This document shows, piece after piece, positions 8,281-17,856 of a stretch of 64,000 nucleotides of DNA. The notes under the pieces were generated by a model. It was not told the origin of the DNA. It saw nothing but the letters and a program-made list of their open reading frames with translations, and searched no databases. Position 1 is the stretch's first letter, and every line of letters starts with the position of its first letter. The DNA is from Ornithinimicrobium avium (GTDB taxonomy: Bacteria; Actinomycetota; Actinomycetes; Actinomycetales; Dermatophilaceae), in the NCBI RefSeq assembly GCF_003351765.1, contig NZ_CP031229.1, positions 1,240,001-1,304,000 of the forward strand. The letters are read 5' to 3'. The translations under genes and the position numbers were made by a program.

Positions 8281-10776
8281 ATGCGTGCCGTGAGGCTGTA
8301 CGGTCGCGACGAGGCGTTGCGGTCGGTCGCCACCGCGCTGGGCGAGCCGGGCTCGCTGGTCACCATCACCGGGCTGCCGGGGTCGGGCCGCACGAGCGTG
8401 GCGCGGGCGGCCGTCGAGGTCGCGGGACCCGAGCACCACCGTGTCGAGGGTCGGCGCACGACGCTGCCTGGCGCCCTGCGTGCCGCCCTGGAGGTCGTCC
8501 CACCGGCCGGGCTGGTCCTCGTGGACGACGCGGACCACGTGACCGGGGCCCGCGAGGTGGTGCGGCACCTGCGCGACGCGCAGCCCGGGCGCAGGGTGCT
8601 GCTGGTCTCCCGCACCCCCTCGGGGCTGGCCGACGAGGTCGTCGTGCGCCTGGCGCCCCTCGAGGCGCCGGACCCCACGGAGGACCCGGACGTGCTGCGG
8701 CACCATCCGGCGGTCCAGATCTTCCTCGACGTGGCCTCGCGCACCGGGACGGCCGCCGAGATGGAGGACGCCGCGATCGGCCACGTCGCCCGGATCTGCG
8801 GCGCGCTGGGCGGTCTGCCGGGGGCGATCAGCCTGGTGGCGGCACGCACCGCGACCTACTCCCCCGCCACCCTCGTGAGCCTGCTGGCGCGCGAGCCCGG
8901 CCGGCTGCTGCGGGCCAGGGCCGTGGCGGGGCAGGACGACACCCACGACCTCTTCGCCGCGGTGGCGCTGAGCATCTCCCTGGTGGAGCCCGGAGAGCGG
9001 GCCCTGCTGGAGGACCTGGCCGTCTTCCACGGCCCCGTCGGGATCGAGGCCCTCGCGGAGGTCTGCGGACGCGCGGAGGTGGTCGACGAGCTCTCCGCCC
9101 TCGTCGACGTCCACCTCGTGGAGCCCCACCACGACCAGCGGGGCAGCCGCTTCTCCCTGCCGCCGCTGCTCCGGGGGCACCTGGGCGGCACCGCGGACGG
9201 CACCGCGGACGGCACCGCGTACAGCCCCTCGTCGCCCCAGCTCCTCGGCCGGCACCGCCGGTGGGCACGCCGGGTGGCCGAGGAGGCCGTCGCCCTGGAA
9301 CGCGCCGGCCGGCCGACCGCCGCCCGGGAGCTCGTCGCACCCCTGGAGGAGGACCTCGAGGCGGCACTGGGGCGGGCGCTGCGGCACCGCGACGCGTCCG
9401 ACGCCAGCGTCCTGCTCCTGGCGCTGCTGCCCGTGCGGGCCGGACGCGGCACGACGCCGGAGGTGCTCGGTCTGACAGGCACCGTCCTGGACCTGTGCGC
9501 CGGGACCGAGGGGGCCGGGATGTCCGATCCGAGCGACGTGCTGGTGCTCACCGCCTGGCGCGAGCTGCTGCGCGCGGAGTCCGCCGAGTCACCGGCCGCG
9601 ACCACGGCCGCGGCGGACGCCCTGGCCGAGGTCCGCGAGCGGGCCCGCTCCCTGGGGGAGCGCGCTCTGCTGGAGATCACCTGCTTGGCGGTCCAGGCGG
9701 CCCGTTCGATGGTCGAGCGGACACGCCTCGAGGAGTGGGCGCACGAGGGCCGCCGGCTGGCCGAACGGCTCGGGGACGAGGTCCGGCTCTCGAGGCTGGA
9801 GACCTGGTGCGGGATGTTCGCCCACCAGCGGGGGGACTTCGTGGCCGCTGCCCGGTGGGCGCGCCAGGCGCTGGAGCGCAGCCACCACCTGGACGATCCC
9901 GCCCTGGTGCTGCGCCCCTCCATCCTGCTGCGCGGTCTGCCCACGGAGCACGGACGTCCGCACGACCTGCCCTCCCTGGACCAGCTGGTGCGGCTCGCCC
10001 ACGACTGCGGTGACCTCGCCGTGCTGGACTGGCTGGAGCCGACCGCGGCCTTCGGCGCCCTCACCGCGGACGACCCGGCCAGGGCCGCCGAGCACTGCGC
10101 CACGACGCTGCGCCGGGTGCGCACGCACGGCACGCGGCAGCGTTCCGGACCGCCGCTGCTGTGCCTGTTCCTGCTGGCGGTGCGCACCGGGGACCTGCAG
10201 TGGGCCTGGCGGCTGCGGGGGATCCTCCTGCACCACGACGCGCTGCTGCGCCCCTCCCTCCCGCTGCTGGTGGCCGACGCCTACGACCGGGCGGTCCGCG
10301 GCCTGGACACGGCCGCCGCGACGCACCCGGAGGCGAGCACGCACCTCGCCTGGGGCGGCCGGCTCGACCTCGACGAGGCGATCGACGCCGCGCTGGACTA
10401 CGCCGCGCAGGTGCGCCGGACGAGCCCTGCCGTCCCCGCCTCCCGTCCGTTGCTCGGGCGGGAACGGGAGCCTGCCCGCCCGGGCGAGGTCTCAGCGTCC
10501 TCCCGCAGCGGGCACGAGCTGACCGGGCACGAGCTGACCGGGCGCGAGCTGGACGTCCTGGCACGGCTCGTCTCCGGCGGCACCAACCGGGACATCTCCG
10601 TCGACCTCGGCATCAGCGCCAAGACCGTCATGCACCACACCTCGGCGATCTACCGCAAGCTCCGGGTGCGCGGCCGAGCTGAGGCGGTGGCCTGGTACCT
10701 GCGCCACTTCTCCGACGACACCGGCTGGGAGGTCTCCGAGGGTCTGCACCTCGTGCGGGGCAAGGCAGAGGCGTGA
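8281..10776 (+). CDS. LuxR-family transcriptional regulator with N-terminal P-loop ATPase domain
   Basis: 831 aa. An NTPase domain occupies about residues 1-300, with the P-loop-like GLPGSGRTS near residue 40 and the Walker B-like LVLVDDADH near residue 83. A long helical, TPR-like middle region follows. A C-terminal LuxR helix-turn-helix starts near residue 745 (TGRELDVLARLVSGGTNRDI, ISAKTVMHHTSAIYRKL). This is the layout of large LuxR/AfsR-like regulators. The usual P-loop lysine is arginine here, so ATP hydrolysis may be lost or altered. Two in-frame duplications are visible: GTAD repeated near 9187-9222 and HELTG repeated at 10513-10545. The frame stays open far upstream of 8281, but that part is antisense to the RHS gene. 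The ATG at 8281 was chosen because the domain begins there and it fits the spacing from the -10 box. It is divergent from the RHS gene and may control it (inference). Confidence 0.88.
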   Translation: MRAVRLYGRDEALRSVATALGEPGSLVTITGLPGSGRTSVARAAVEVAGPEHHRVEGRRTTLPGALRAALEVVPPAGLVLVDDADHVTGAREVVRHLRDAQPGRRVLLVSRTPSGLADEVVVRLAPLEAPDPTEDPDVLRHHPAVQIFLDVASRTGTAAEMEDAAIGHVARICGALGGLPGAISLVAARTATYSPATLVSLLAREPGRLLRARAVAGQDDTHDLFAAVALSISLVEPGERALLEDLAVFHGPVGIEALAEVCGRAEVVDELSALVDVHLVEPHHDQRGSRFSLPPLLRGHLGGTADGTADGTAYSPSSPQLLGRHRRWARRVAEEAVALERAGRPTAARELVAPLEEDLEAALGRALRHRDASDASVLLLALLPVRAGRGTTPEVLGLTGTVLDLCAGTEGAGMSDPSDVLVLTAWRELLRAESAESPAATTAAADALAEVRERARSLGERALLEITCLAVQAARSMVERTRLEEWAHEGRRLAERLGDEVRLSRLETWCGMFAHQRGDFVAAARWARQALERSHHLDDPALVLRPSILLRGLPTEHGRPHDLPSLDQLVRLAHDCGDLAVLDWLEPTAAFGALTADDPARAAEHCATTLRRVRTHGTRQRSGPPLLCLFLLAVRTGDLQWAWRLRGILLHHDALLRPSLPLLVADAYDRAVRGLDTAAATHPEASTHLAWGGRLDLDEAIDAALDYAAQVRRTSPAVPASRPLLGREREPARPGEVSASSRSGHELTGHELTGRELDVLARLVSGGTNRDISVDLGISAKTVMHHTSAIYRKLRVRGRAEAVAWYLRHFSDDTGWEVSEGLHLVRGKAEA

Positions 10777-10848
10777 CGGAGCGCCGGCCAGGTGATCGCC
10801 ATCCCGCTGCACCGACCGCCGCCGGCCCGGACCGCGTGGACGGACGGC

Positions 10849-11352
10849 TCAGACGGGTCGGGCCATCTCCAGGTCGCGCACGCCCGGCTGGCGCGGGTGC
10901 GGCAGCGAGTGCCCGGTCAGCGCGTAGCCGTGCCGCTCGTAGACCCGGAGGGCGGCCACGTTCGTCTCGGTCACCTGCAGCACCAGCCGGTCCGCGCCGA
11001 GCACGTCCCGGGCCAGGGCCCGCGCCGCCTCCAGGAGCGCGTCGACCACGCCCCGCCCGCGCGCATCGGGTATGACGTACACGGCCAGCACGAGCGCGTC
11101 CCCGGCGCCGGGCAGCAGCCCGACGTGCGGCGGGACCTCCGGGGTGAGCACCGTCACCGTCCCCACCGGCCGTCCGCCGGCGTCGCGCGCCTGGAGGGTG
11201 TGGCCGTTGCTGCTGCGTCGCCACTCCTCCTCGGTGCGCTCCTGCACCTCGGCCAGCGTCGTCCAGAACGCGTCCGGGGCGTCGGTGAGCATGCCCACCC
11301 GCAGCTCGGCGTAGCTGCGCCAGTCCTCCGGGGTGAGGCGGACGACATACAT
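10849..11352 (-). CDS. GNAT family N-acetyltransferase
   Basis: 167 aa with the GNAT fold. The acetyl-CoA binding motif A is seen as VLAVYVIPDARGRGVVDALL (an R-G-x-G variant with GRGV). The C-terminal motif B region VTETNVAALRVYERHGYALT is typical of ribosomal-protein or small-molecule acetyltransferases. The substrate cannot be predicted. The ATG at 11352 was chosen because family members begin directly with a V-R-L-T-P-E-D strand. A GTG at 11394 would add 14 residues and lies 5 bases after the sigA stop, so translational coupling to sigA is possible. The gene is convergent with the LuxR-type gene across a 72-base gap. Confidence 0.85.
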   Translation of the reverse strand: MYVVRLTPEDWRSYAELRVGMLTDAPDAFWTTLAEVQERTEEEWRRSSNGHTLQARDAGGRPVGTVTVLTPEVPPHVGLLPGAGDALVLAVYVIPDARGRGVVDALLEAARALARDVLGADRLVLQVTETNVAALRVYERHGYALTGHSLPHPRQPGVRDLEMARPV

Positions 11353-11398
11353 GCCCTCGAGCGCGCGGGGGCTCCGGCCCGCAGGTGCGCGCACGGCC

Positions 11399-13183
<1,785 letters not shown>

Positions 13184-13296
13184 TGGAAGAACCAACTCAT
13201 TTCTGGCGCGGTCAGGGCGGCGGCGGGGCAGGGAGGAGTCGTCGTGACGAGTTCGGAAGCGGTGGTAGACCCGTGTCGACGGCGGGCGACCCTGCC

Positions 13297-13302
13297 ATTA
13301 TA
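13297..13302 (-). promoter_or_regulatory. Perfect TATAAT -10 element upstream of sigA
   Basis: Reading the minus strand, GTTTTATAATGG contains a perfect TATAAT (plus-strand ATTATA), a striking AT-rich island in this genome. It predicts a start near 13290 and a leader of about 105 bases to the sigA GTG. No convincing -35 box stands 16-18 bases upstream; TTGGAG is present but only 11 bases away. Confidence 0.6.
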
Positions 13303-13331
13303 AAACGTCGACCCTCCAAGAGATATGCCCA

Positions 13332-13370
13332 GGCCGTCGCAGCGGGCGTTTCTCGCCCGCTGCGACGGCC
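13332..13370. terminator. Strong hairpin terminator between usp and sigA
   Basis: A perfect 17-bp stem (13332-13348 with 13354-13370) encloses the 5-base loop TTTCT. It lies 27 bases after the stop of the universal stress protein gene and 30 bases before the sigA -10 box. It probably ends usp transcription and insulates sigA. There is no clear U-tract, as is usual for high-GC actinobacteria. Confidence 0.85.
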
Positions 13371-13396
13371 CGGAAGGTATGCCGTGGACCTCGCGT

Positions 13397-13804
13397 TCAG
13401 TCGTCCTCGCCGGCCTTGACCGCCAGCACCGGGCAGGTCGCCTCGAGCAGGATCCGCTGGGCGTTGGAGCCCAGGATCAGCTTGCCGATCGGGGTGCGGC
13501 GGCGCAGCCCGATCACGATGAGCATGCCGTCGCTCTCGTCGGCGACCTGCACCAGGTCCTCGGCCGGCTCGTTGCCGCGCACCAGCGCGCGGACCTCGTG
13601 CTGGATGCCGGCCTCGTCCAGGTCGTGCTGCACGGTGGTCAGCTCTTCCTCGAAGCGCTGGGCCTCCACGGCGTCGAAGTCGCGACCGCCGCGGTGGGAG
13701 TTGACGACGATCAGCTTGGTCTCACGCAGCAGTGCCTCGGCACGGGCGGCGCGCAGGGCCGCACGGCCTTCACGCGTGGGGATATAGCCGACGATGACCG
13801 ACAT
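13397..13804 (-). CDS. Universal stress protein (UspA family)
   Basis: 135 aa, a single Usp domain. It begins MSVIVGYIPTREGRAALRAA and ends with the nucleotide-binding signature region GLRRRTPIGKLILGSNAQ and the strand CPVLAV, the normal end of the fold. The G-x2-G-x9-GS ATP-binding pattern is roughly kept, so nucleotide binding is plausible. The ATG at 13804 was chosen because AGGAG lies 10 bases upstream and the Usp fold starts at once; an open extension upstream has no domain. It is monocistronic, with the hairpin at 13332-13370 directly behind it. A general stress role is inferred from the family. Confidence 0.9.
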   Translation of the reverse strand: MSVIVGYIPTREGRAALRAARAEALLRETKLIVVNSHRGGRDFDAVEAQRFEEELTTVQHDLDEAGIQHEVRALVRGNEPAEDLVQVADESDGMLIVIGLRRRTPIGKLILGSNAQRILLEATCPVLAVKAGEDD

Positions 13805-13931
13805 GGGGACGCTCTCCTCGCTGTGGGGAAACTCTGGGAATCCTGGAAGGGAGGCTACACCGTCGTCTCCGTCCGCACGGCCCGAGGTGGGCACCCCCGC
13901 ACGCCCGGTGCCGCGTCCCCAGCAGCGCAGG

Positions 13932-15242
13932 TCAGGCCGCCTTCGCCCCCCGTCGCCAGGGCGGGATGCCCCGCTCCAGCGCCGCCTGCACCAGCAGCGC
14001 CATGCGGTAGCCGGGGTCGATCTCCAGGGCGAGGTCGACCGTCTCGTTGGCGACCGTCCCCTCCCCCTGTCCCCAGGCGACGACGCCGGCCACGGTCAGC
14101 AGCGGGGCGGCTACCGGACGGGGCACCGCGGCGGCCACCCCCAGCAGCCGGTCCAGCGCTCCGGCGTCCCGGGCGGGCCACGCACGGACCGAACGCCGCA
14201 GGTCCCGCGCGTCCTCGGCGGACAGCACCTCCTCCACGCTGAACAGCTCGGGCAGCCACCGCGCCAGGAGCGCGTCGCGCAGGGTGCGGTCCGACAGCGC
14301 CAGGACGACGCGGGCCCGCTGCGCGGGGTCCGGCTCGTCCTCTCCGTCGACCACCCAGCGGCTCAGGCACGCCAGCGCGGACAGCTGGTGCTGCCTCGTG
14401 CGGCCGGAGCCGTCCGTGCCGCGACGGAGCGCGTCCAGGGCCGAGCCGGTCTGCGCCGCGGCGTCAGGGTCGTGACGGCGCACGCCGGCCACGACGTCGT
14501 CCCGTCCGGGCAGGGCCGACCTCCCGCGCAGGACGAGGTCGGCCACACCGGGCACGTCCGCGGGCACGGGGACGGGACGCCAGCCCCAGGCACTGTCAGC
14601 AGCCGTGCCGTCGGCTCCCCGGGAAGCGCCCCCTGCGCCACCTGCGCCCCCGGTCCCCGCCACGACCTCATCGGCAGGGTCGAGGCCAAGGACCAGCCGC
14701 AGGATCCGCCCGCCAGCGACCCCGTCGGCCACGAGCGGCAGGTAGCGCTCCCCCTCCACGAGCAGCAGGTCGTGCAGGCCGTGCCCGCCGGCCGAGGCCA
14801 GGGTCCAGACCGCGCAGGCCACCGCGTCGGCGACCTGCGGAGGTGCGTCGTGCACGAAGACGTGCAGCAGCAGACCGTCCAGCCCCTCGGGCACGCCGGC
14901 CCGACCCGCGCCACCTCCCCCGGCGCCGGCCTGCTCGCGGGCCACCCGGGCCAGCGGCCCCGCGAACGCCTGGAGCACCACGTCCGCGTCCTCGCCGGGC
15001 GGCAGGTCCACCCGCGCGGTCAGGACCGCGTGGCGCCGGTGGGGGGCGTCGCGGGCGCCCGGGGCGGTCGCGACCAGCACCACCGAGCGGCGCGGGTGGT
15101 AGCCGAGCACGTGCGGCAGCGCCGCGAGCAGGTGCTCGGTGCCCGAGAGCAGCACCGGCCCCTCCCCCGCCTCCTCCCCTCGCCGGGTGCTCTCGCAGGT
15201 GGTGGGCTTCGCAGTGGTCTCCGTCTCCGTGATGTCGTCCAT
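13932..15242 (-). CDS. DUF4192 domain-containing protein
   Basis: 436 aa. The N-terminal motif LLAALPHVLGYHPRRSVVLV is the hallmark of DUF4192, an actinobacterial family without known function. The C-terminal part is Ala/Arg-rich and helical, with a tetratricopeptide-like end (VDLALEIDPGYRMALLVQAA). No signal peptide or membrane span is visible, so it is probably cytoplasmic. A Gly/Ala-rich low-complexity linker lies around 14590-14660. The ATG at 15242 is the only good start near the conserved domain; its ribosome binding site is weak. It reads in the same direction as sigA and usp but is separated from usp by 127 bases. Confidence 0.8.
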   Translation of the reverse strand: MDDITETETTAKPTTCESTRRGEEAGEGPVLLSGTEHLLAALPHVLGYHPRRSVVLVATAPGARDAPHRRHAVLTARVDLPPGEDADVVLQAFAGPLARVAREQAGAGGGGAGRAGVPEGLDGLLLHVFVHDAPPQVADAVACAVWTLASAGGHGLHDLLLVEGERYLPLVADGVAGGRILRLVLGLDPADEVVAGTGGAGGAGGASRGADGTAADSAWGWRPVPVPADVPGVADLVLRGRSALPGRDDVVAGVRRHDPDAAAQTGSALDALRRGTDGSGRTRQHQLSALACLSRWVVDGEDEPDPAQRARVVLALSDRTLRDALLARWLPELFSVEEVLSAEDARDLRRSVRAWPARDAGALDRLLGVAAAVPRPVAAPLLTVAGVVAWGQGEGTVANETVDLALEIDPGYRMALLVQAALERGIPPWRRGAKAA

Positions 15243-15315
15243 GCGCCAACGGTGACGGCGAGGGGCTGCCGCCGGCAGCCCCTCGCCGACGATCTGTGGA
15301 CGACGCGCGCCCGGG

Positions 15316-16053
15316 TCAGGGGGTGTGGACGGATCCTTCCCCGGCGGGGCGGGGCACGAACTCCTTGCGCGCGTGGTCGGCGATCCGCTTCATCAGGATC
15401 CCGTCCAGGCCGGCGCCGACGATGCCGCCGGCGATCGGCACGAACCGGACGAACCGGGCCAGGGCCTTGCCGCCCACGGTCGTGAGCAGCCGGAACCCGA
15501 CGGCCTTGTTGATCATCATCCCGGCGGCCTTGGGCATCCTGGAGACCGCCATCCGGGCCAGCCGGCCGGAGCCGGTCATCCCGGTGACGGCGCCCAGCCC
15601 CGCCTTCTGCAGCAGGTCGTCGGCGTCCGCGCCGACGAGCGAGAGCAGGACCGCCGCCCGGGCCCCCGGGGATGAGACGTCATACCCCCGCAGCTCGGCG
15701 ACGGCGGCCACCATGCGGGTGGCGATCGCGTAGAAGCCCAGCACGTTGGCCGGCAGCGACACCGGCATGGTGATGATGCCGCCGACGCCGGTGGCGAAAC
15801 CGCCCGCGCCGGCCAGCTTGACATGGTCGGAGACGACCTCGCGGACCGCCTTCCGGACGTCGCCGCGGTGCTTGGCCAGCGCGTCGGCCGCCACCTTGGA
15901 GGACGAGGAGAACGGGCCGATGCCGTCGATCCCCGTGTCCATGATCCGGTTGACGAAGGCGTTGGCGATCGAGTCCAGCGGACCGGCGTCCTCGGGTGCC
16001 GGCAGGTCGGCCTCCCGGTGTGCCGGGCGGTCGTCGGAGCCGAACAGGCCCAT
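15316..16053 (-). CDS. EcsC-like protein
   Basis: 245 aa. The block KLAGAGGFATGVGGIITMPV followed by SLPANVLGFYAIATRMVAAV matches the EcsC family, with two to three hydrophobic helices that could associate with a membrane. The C-terminus has a second Gly-rich hydrophobic segment (FVPIAGGIVGAGLDGILMKR). EcsC of Bacillus is linked to an ABC exporter, but no transporter is next to this copy, so the role is unknown. The start at 16053 is firm: AGGAGG stands 5 bases before the ATG. The gene is divergent from the small membrane protein at 16118, with 64 bases between. Confidence 0.75.
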   Translation of the reverse strand: MGLFGSDDRPAHREADLPAPEDAGPLDSIANAFVNRIMDTGIDGIGPFSSSSKVAADALAKHRGDVRKAVREVVSDHVKLAGAGGFATGVGGIITMPVSLPANVLGFYAIATRMVAAVAELRGYDVSSPGARAAVLLSLVGADADDLLQKAGLGAVTGMTGSGRLARMAVSRMPKAAGMMINKAVGFRLLTTVGGKALARFVRFVPIAGGIVGAGLDGILMKRIADHARKEFVPRPAGEGSVHTP

Positions 16054-16117
16054 GGGTCCTCCTAGGGTCGGGGATGTCGGCTCACATCCTGACACGGCGT
16101 GGGCTAGGTTTCCCGTC

Positions 16118-16717
16118 ATGCCGACGGGGTACGGGACGACACGCGGGCGCCTGCTGGCCGCGATCGCCGCGCTGATGGTGCTGGCCGGCGCCGCGCTGCT
16201 CTGGCTCGGTCTGCGGGGACTGACCGAGGCGCCGGACGTGCAGCTGGGCGCGGCGACGCACAGGACGACGGTCGACGCGGGGGCGGGCGGCTTCTCGCTC
16301 TGGTCTCCCGACGCGTCCGCCTTCGCGACGGCGGTGTGCACCGCGGACGACCGCACGCTGCTGCGACCGGTGTCCGGCTACGGGGTGGAGGTGGACGGCG
16401 CGACCTACCACGAGCTGGCGCGCAGCCCCCAGGGTCTGACCGGCGAGGTCGTGGTCTCCTGCGAGCCCGCCCAGGAGTTCCGGGTCGGACCGCCCGCGCA
16501 GGCCGCCTCGAGCACGGGTCTGCGGGGCACGGCCGGCGTCCTGGCCGGCACGACGCTGCTCGTCCTCGGGCTGGCGCTCGAGGGCTGGGTGCTGGTCGCC
16601 GGCGCGCGCCGCCGCCGGATGGAGTCCTTCCGGGTTCCCGCGCGCCGGCTCGACCCGGGTCCGTCCACGACCCCGCCCACGCAGACCGCCGCTCCCGACC
16701 GGGACGGCAAGGGGTGA
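16118..16717 (+). CDS. Two-TM protein with extracellular domain, unknown function
   Basis: 199 aa. TM1 (about residues 12-33, LLAAIAALMVLAGAALLWLG) is followed by an external beta-rich domain of about 90 residues holding a Cys pair (TAVCTADD and VVVSCEPAQ). TM2 (about residues 138-158) and a basic, Pro-rich cytoplasmic tail end the protein. The same TM-beta domain with two Cys-TM plan recurs at 53381 and 54450. This may be a distant paralogue, although overall sequence identity is low. No family name recognised. No strong ribosome binding site precedes ATG 16118. The gene ends 5 bases before a perfect 32-base palindrome. Confidence 0.7.
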   Translation: MPTGYGTTRGRLLAAIAALMVLAGAALLWLGLRGLTEAPDVQLGAATHRTTVDAGAGGFSLWSPDASAFATAVCTADDRTLLRPVSGYGVEVDGATYHELARSPQGLTGEVVVSCEPAQEFRVGPPAQAASSTGLRGTAGVLAGTTLLVLGLALEGWVLVAGARRRRMESFRVPARRLDPGPSTTPPTQTAAPDRDGKG

Positions 16718-16721
16718 GAGG

Positions 16722-16753
16722 ACGGGGTATGGCGTGCGCACGCCATACCCCGT
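16722..16753. terminator. Perfect 32-base palindrome, bidirectional terminator
   Basis: Positions 16722-16737 and 16738-16753 are exact reverse complements with no loop bases. It sits between two convergent genes (stops at 16717 and 16779), so it can end transcription from both sides. The arms contain the GGTATG/CATACC motif that recurs throughout the window. Confidence 0.8.
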
Positions 16754-16778
16754 GGGTCCTGCTGGGCCCGGGGTCGCC

Positions 16779-17732
16779 TCAGCCGGGCTCCTCGGTGCCC
16801 TCGCCGGGCTCCTGGGGTGCGGGACCGGCGACGCCCGGGTCGGCCAGGAACGCCTCCAGTGCCTCCCCGATCTCGTCTGCGCTGGGCAGCTTGGCCGCCT
16901 CCGCGGCGAGCAGGCTGCGGCGGCGCTGGCCCTCGACGAAGTGGTCGTAGCGCTGCTCCAGCCCCTCCACGACCTCGCGGGCCTCCTCGTTCTGCTCGAG
17001 CTCGGCCTCGATGCGGCCGCGGGTGAGAGCGGCGGCGGAGACGAGCTCGGCGGTCGGCAGCACCAGCCCGGTGAGGTCCATGACCGCGTCGGCCGCTGCC
17101 ACGACCGCGTCGCCGAACTGCGTCTCGGCCAGGTAGTGCGGCACGTGGACGGCCACGCCCATCGTGGTCAGCCCGGCCTCTGCCAGCCGCAGGTGCAGCA
17201 GCGCCTCGGCGCTGCCGGGGATCTTGACCGAGCCGAAGATCGGGGTGTGGTCGCCGAGCAGCTCCCGGTCGCTGGCGAAGCGGGTCATCCCCACCGGCCG
17301 GGTGTGCGGCACCGCCATCGGGATGCCGTGCGCGCTCACGACGCGGCGCACGCCGAAGGCCAGTCCCAGCTGGCGCACCGCCTCCACGAAGCCCTCCCAG
17401 CGGAAGTCCGGCTCGACACCGTGCAGGAGCAGGAACGGCTCGCCCGCGGCGTCGGTCATCCGGTAGAGGATGAGCGAGGGGTCGTCGTAGTCGGCGTAGT
17501 GGTCGGAGTCGAAGGTCATGAGCGGTCGGCGCGAGCGGTAGTCGACCAGTTCGTCGACGGCGAAGCTGGCCACCACCTCGTGCTCGAGGGTGTCCAGCAG
17601 GTGCTCGGCCAGCGCGCTGCGGACCTGCCCGGCGTCGAGGAACCCCTCGAGCGCCACGAAGAGCAGCGGGGCGGGCTGGGGCTGGCGCTCGGCGTCTGCC
17701 TCCAGGCGGAACAGCGGTGAGTGCGTCGTCAC
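16779..17732 (-). CDS. PAC2 family protein (proteasome assembly chaperone-like)
   Basis: 317 aa. The PAC2 core is recognisable: LFVALEGFLDAGQVRSALAE, VDYRSRRPLMTFDSD, and the later SAHGIPMAVPHTRP and VPHYLAETQFGDA. A helical C-terminal extension (LEQNEEAREVVEGLEQRYDH) follows. PAC2 proteins are related to proteasome-assembling chaperones and are widespread in Actinobacteria; the bacterial role is not settled. The start is GTG 17732 (VTTHSPLFRLE), chosen because AGGAG lies 10 bases upstream. The open frame reaches further but without domain content. It is divergent from the S9 peptidase gene. Confidence 0.85.
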   Translation of the reverse strand: MTTHSPLFRLEADAERQPQPAPLLFVALEGFLDAGQVRSALAEHLLDTLEHEVVASFAVDELVDYRSRRPLMTFDSDHYADYDDPSLILYRMTDAAGEPFLLLHGVEPDFRWEGFVEAVRQLGLAFGVRRVVSAHGIPMAVPHTRPVGMTRFASDRELLGDHTPIFGSVKIPGSAEALLHLRLAEAGLTTMGVAVHVPHYLAETQFGDAVVAAADAVMDLTGLVLPTAELVSAAALTRGRIEAELEQNEEAREVVEGLEQRYDHFVEGQRRRSLLAAEAAKLPSADEIGEALEAFLADPGVAGPAPQEPGEGTEEPG

Positions 17733-17856
17733 GGGTCTCAGTCTCCTCTCTCCACGTGGTGCAACGTGGTGACGGTCGGGTTTGATTCCGGGAGGTATGG
17801 GGTGCATCGTCGCAGGTGCACGCGCGCCGGTGGGTGGCGGATGTTAGGAAGGTCCC

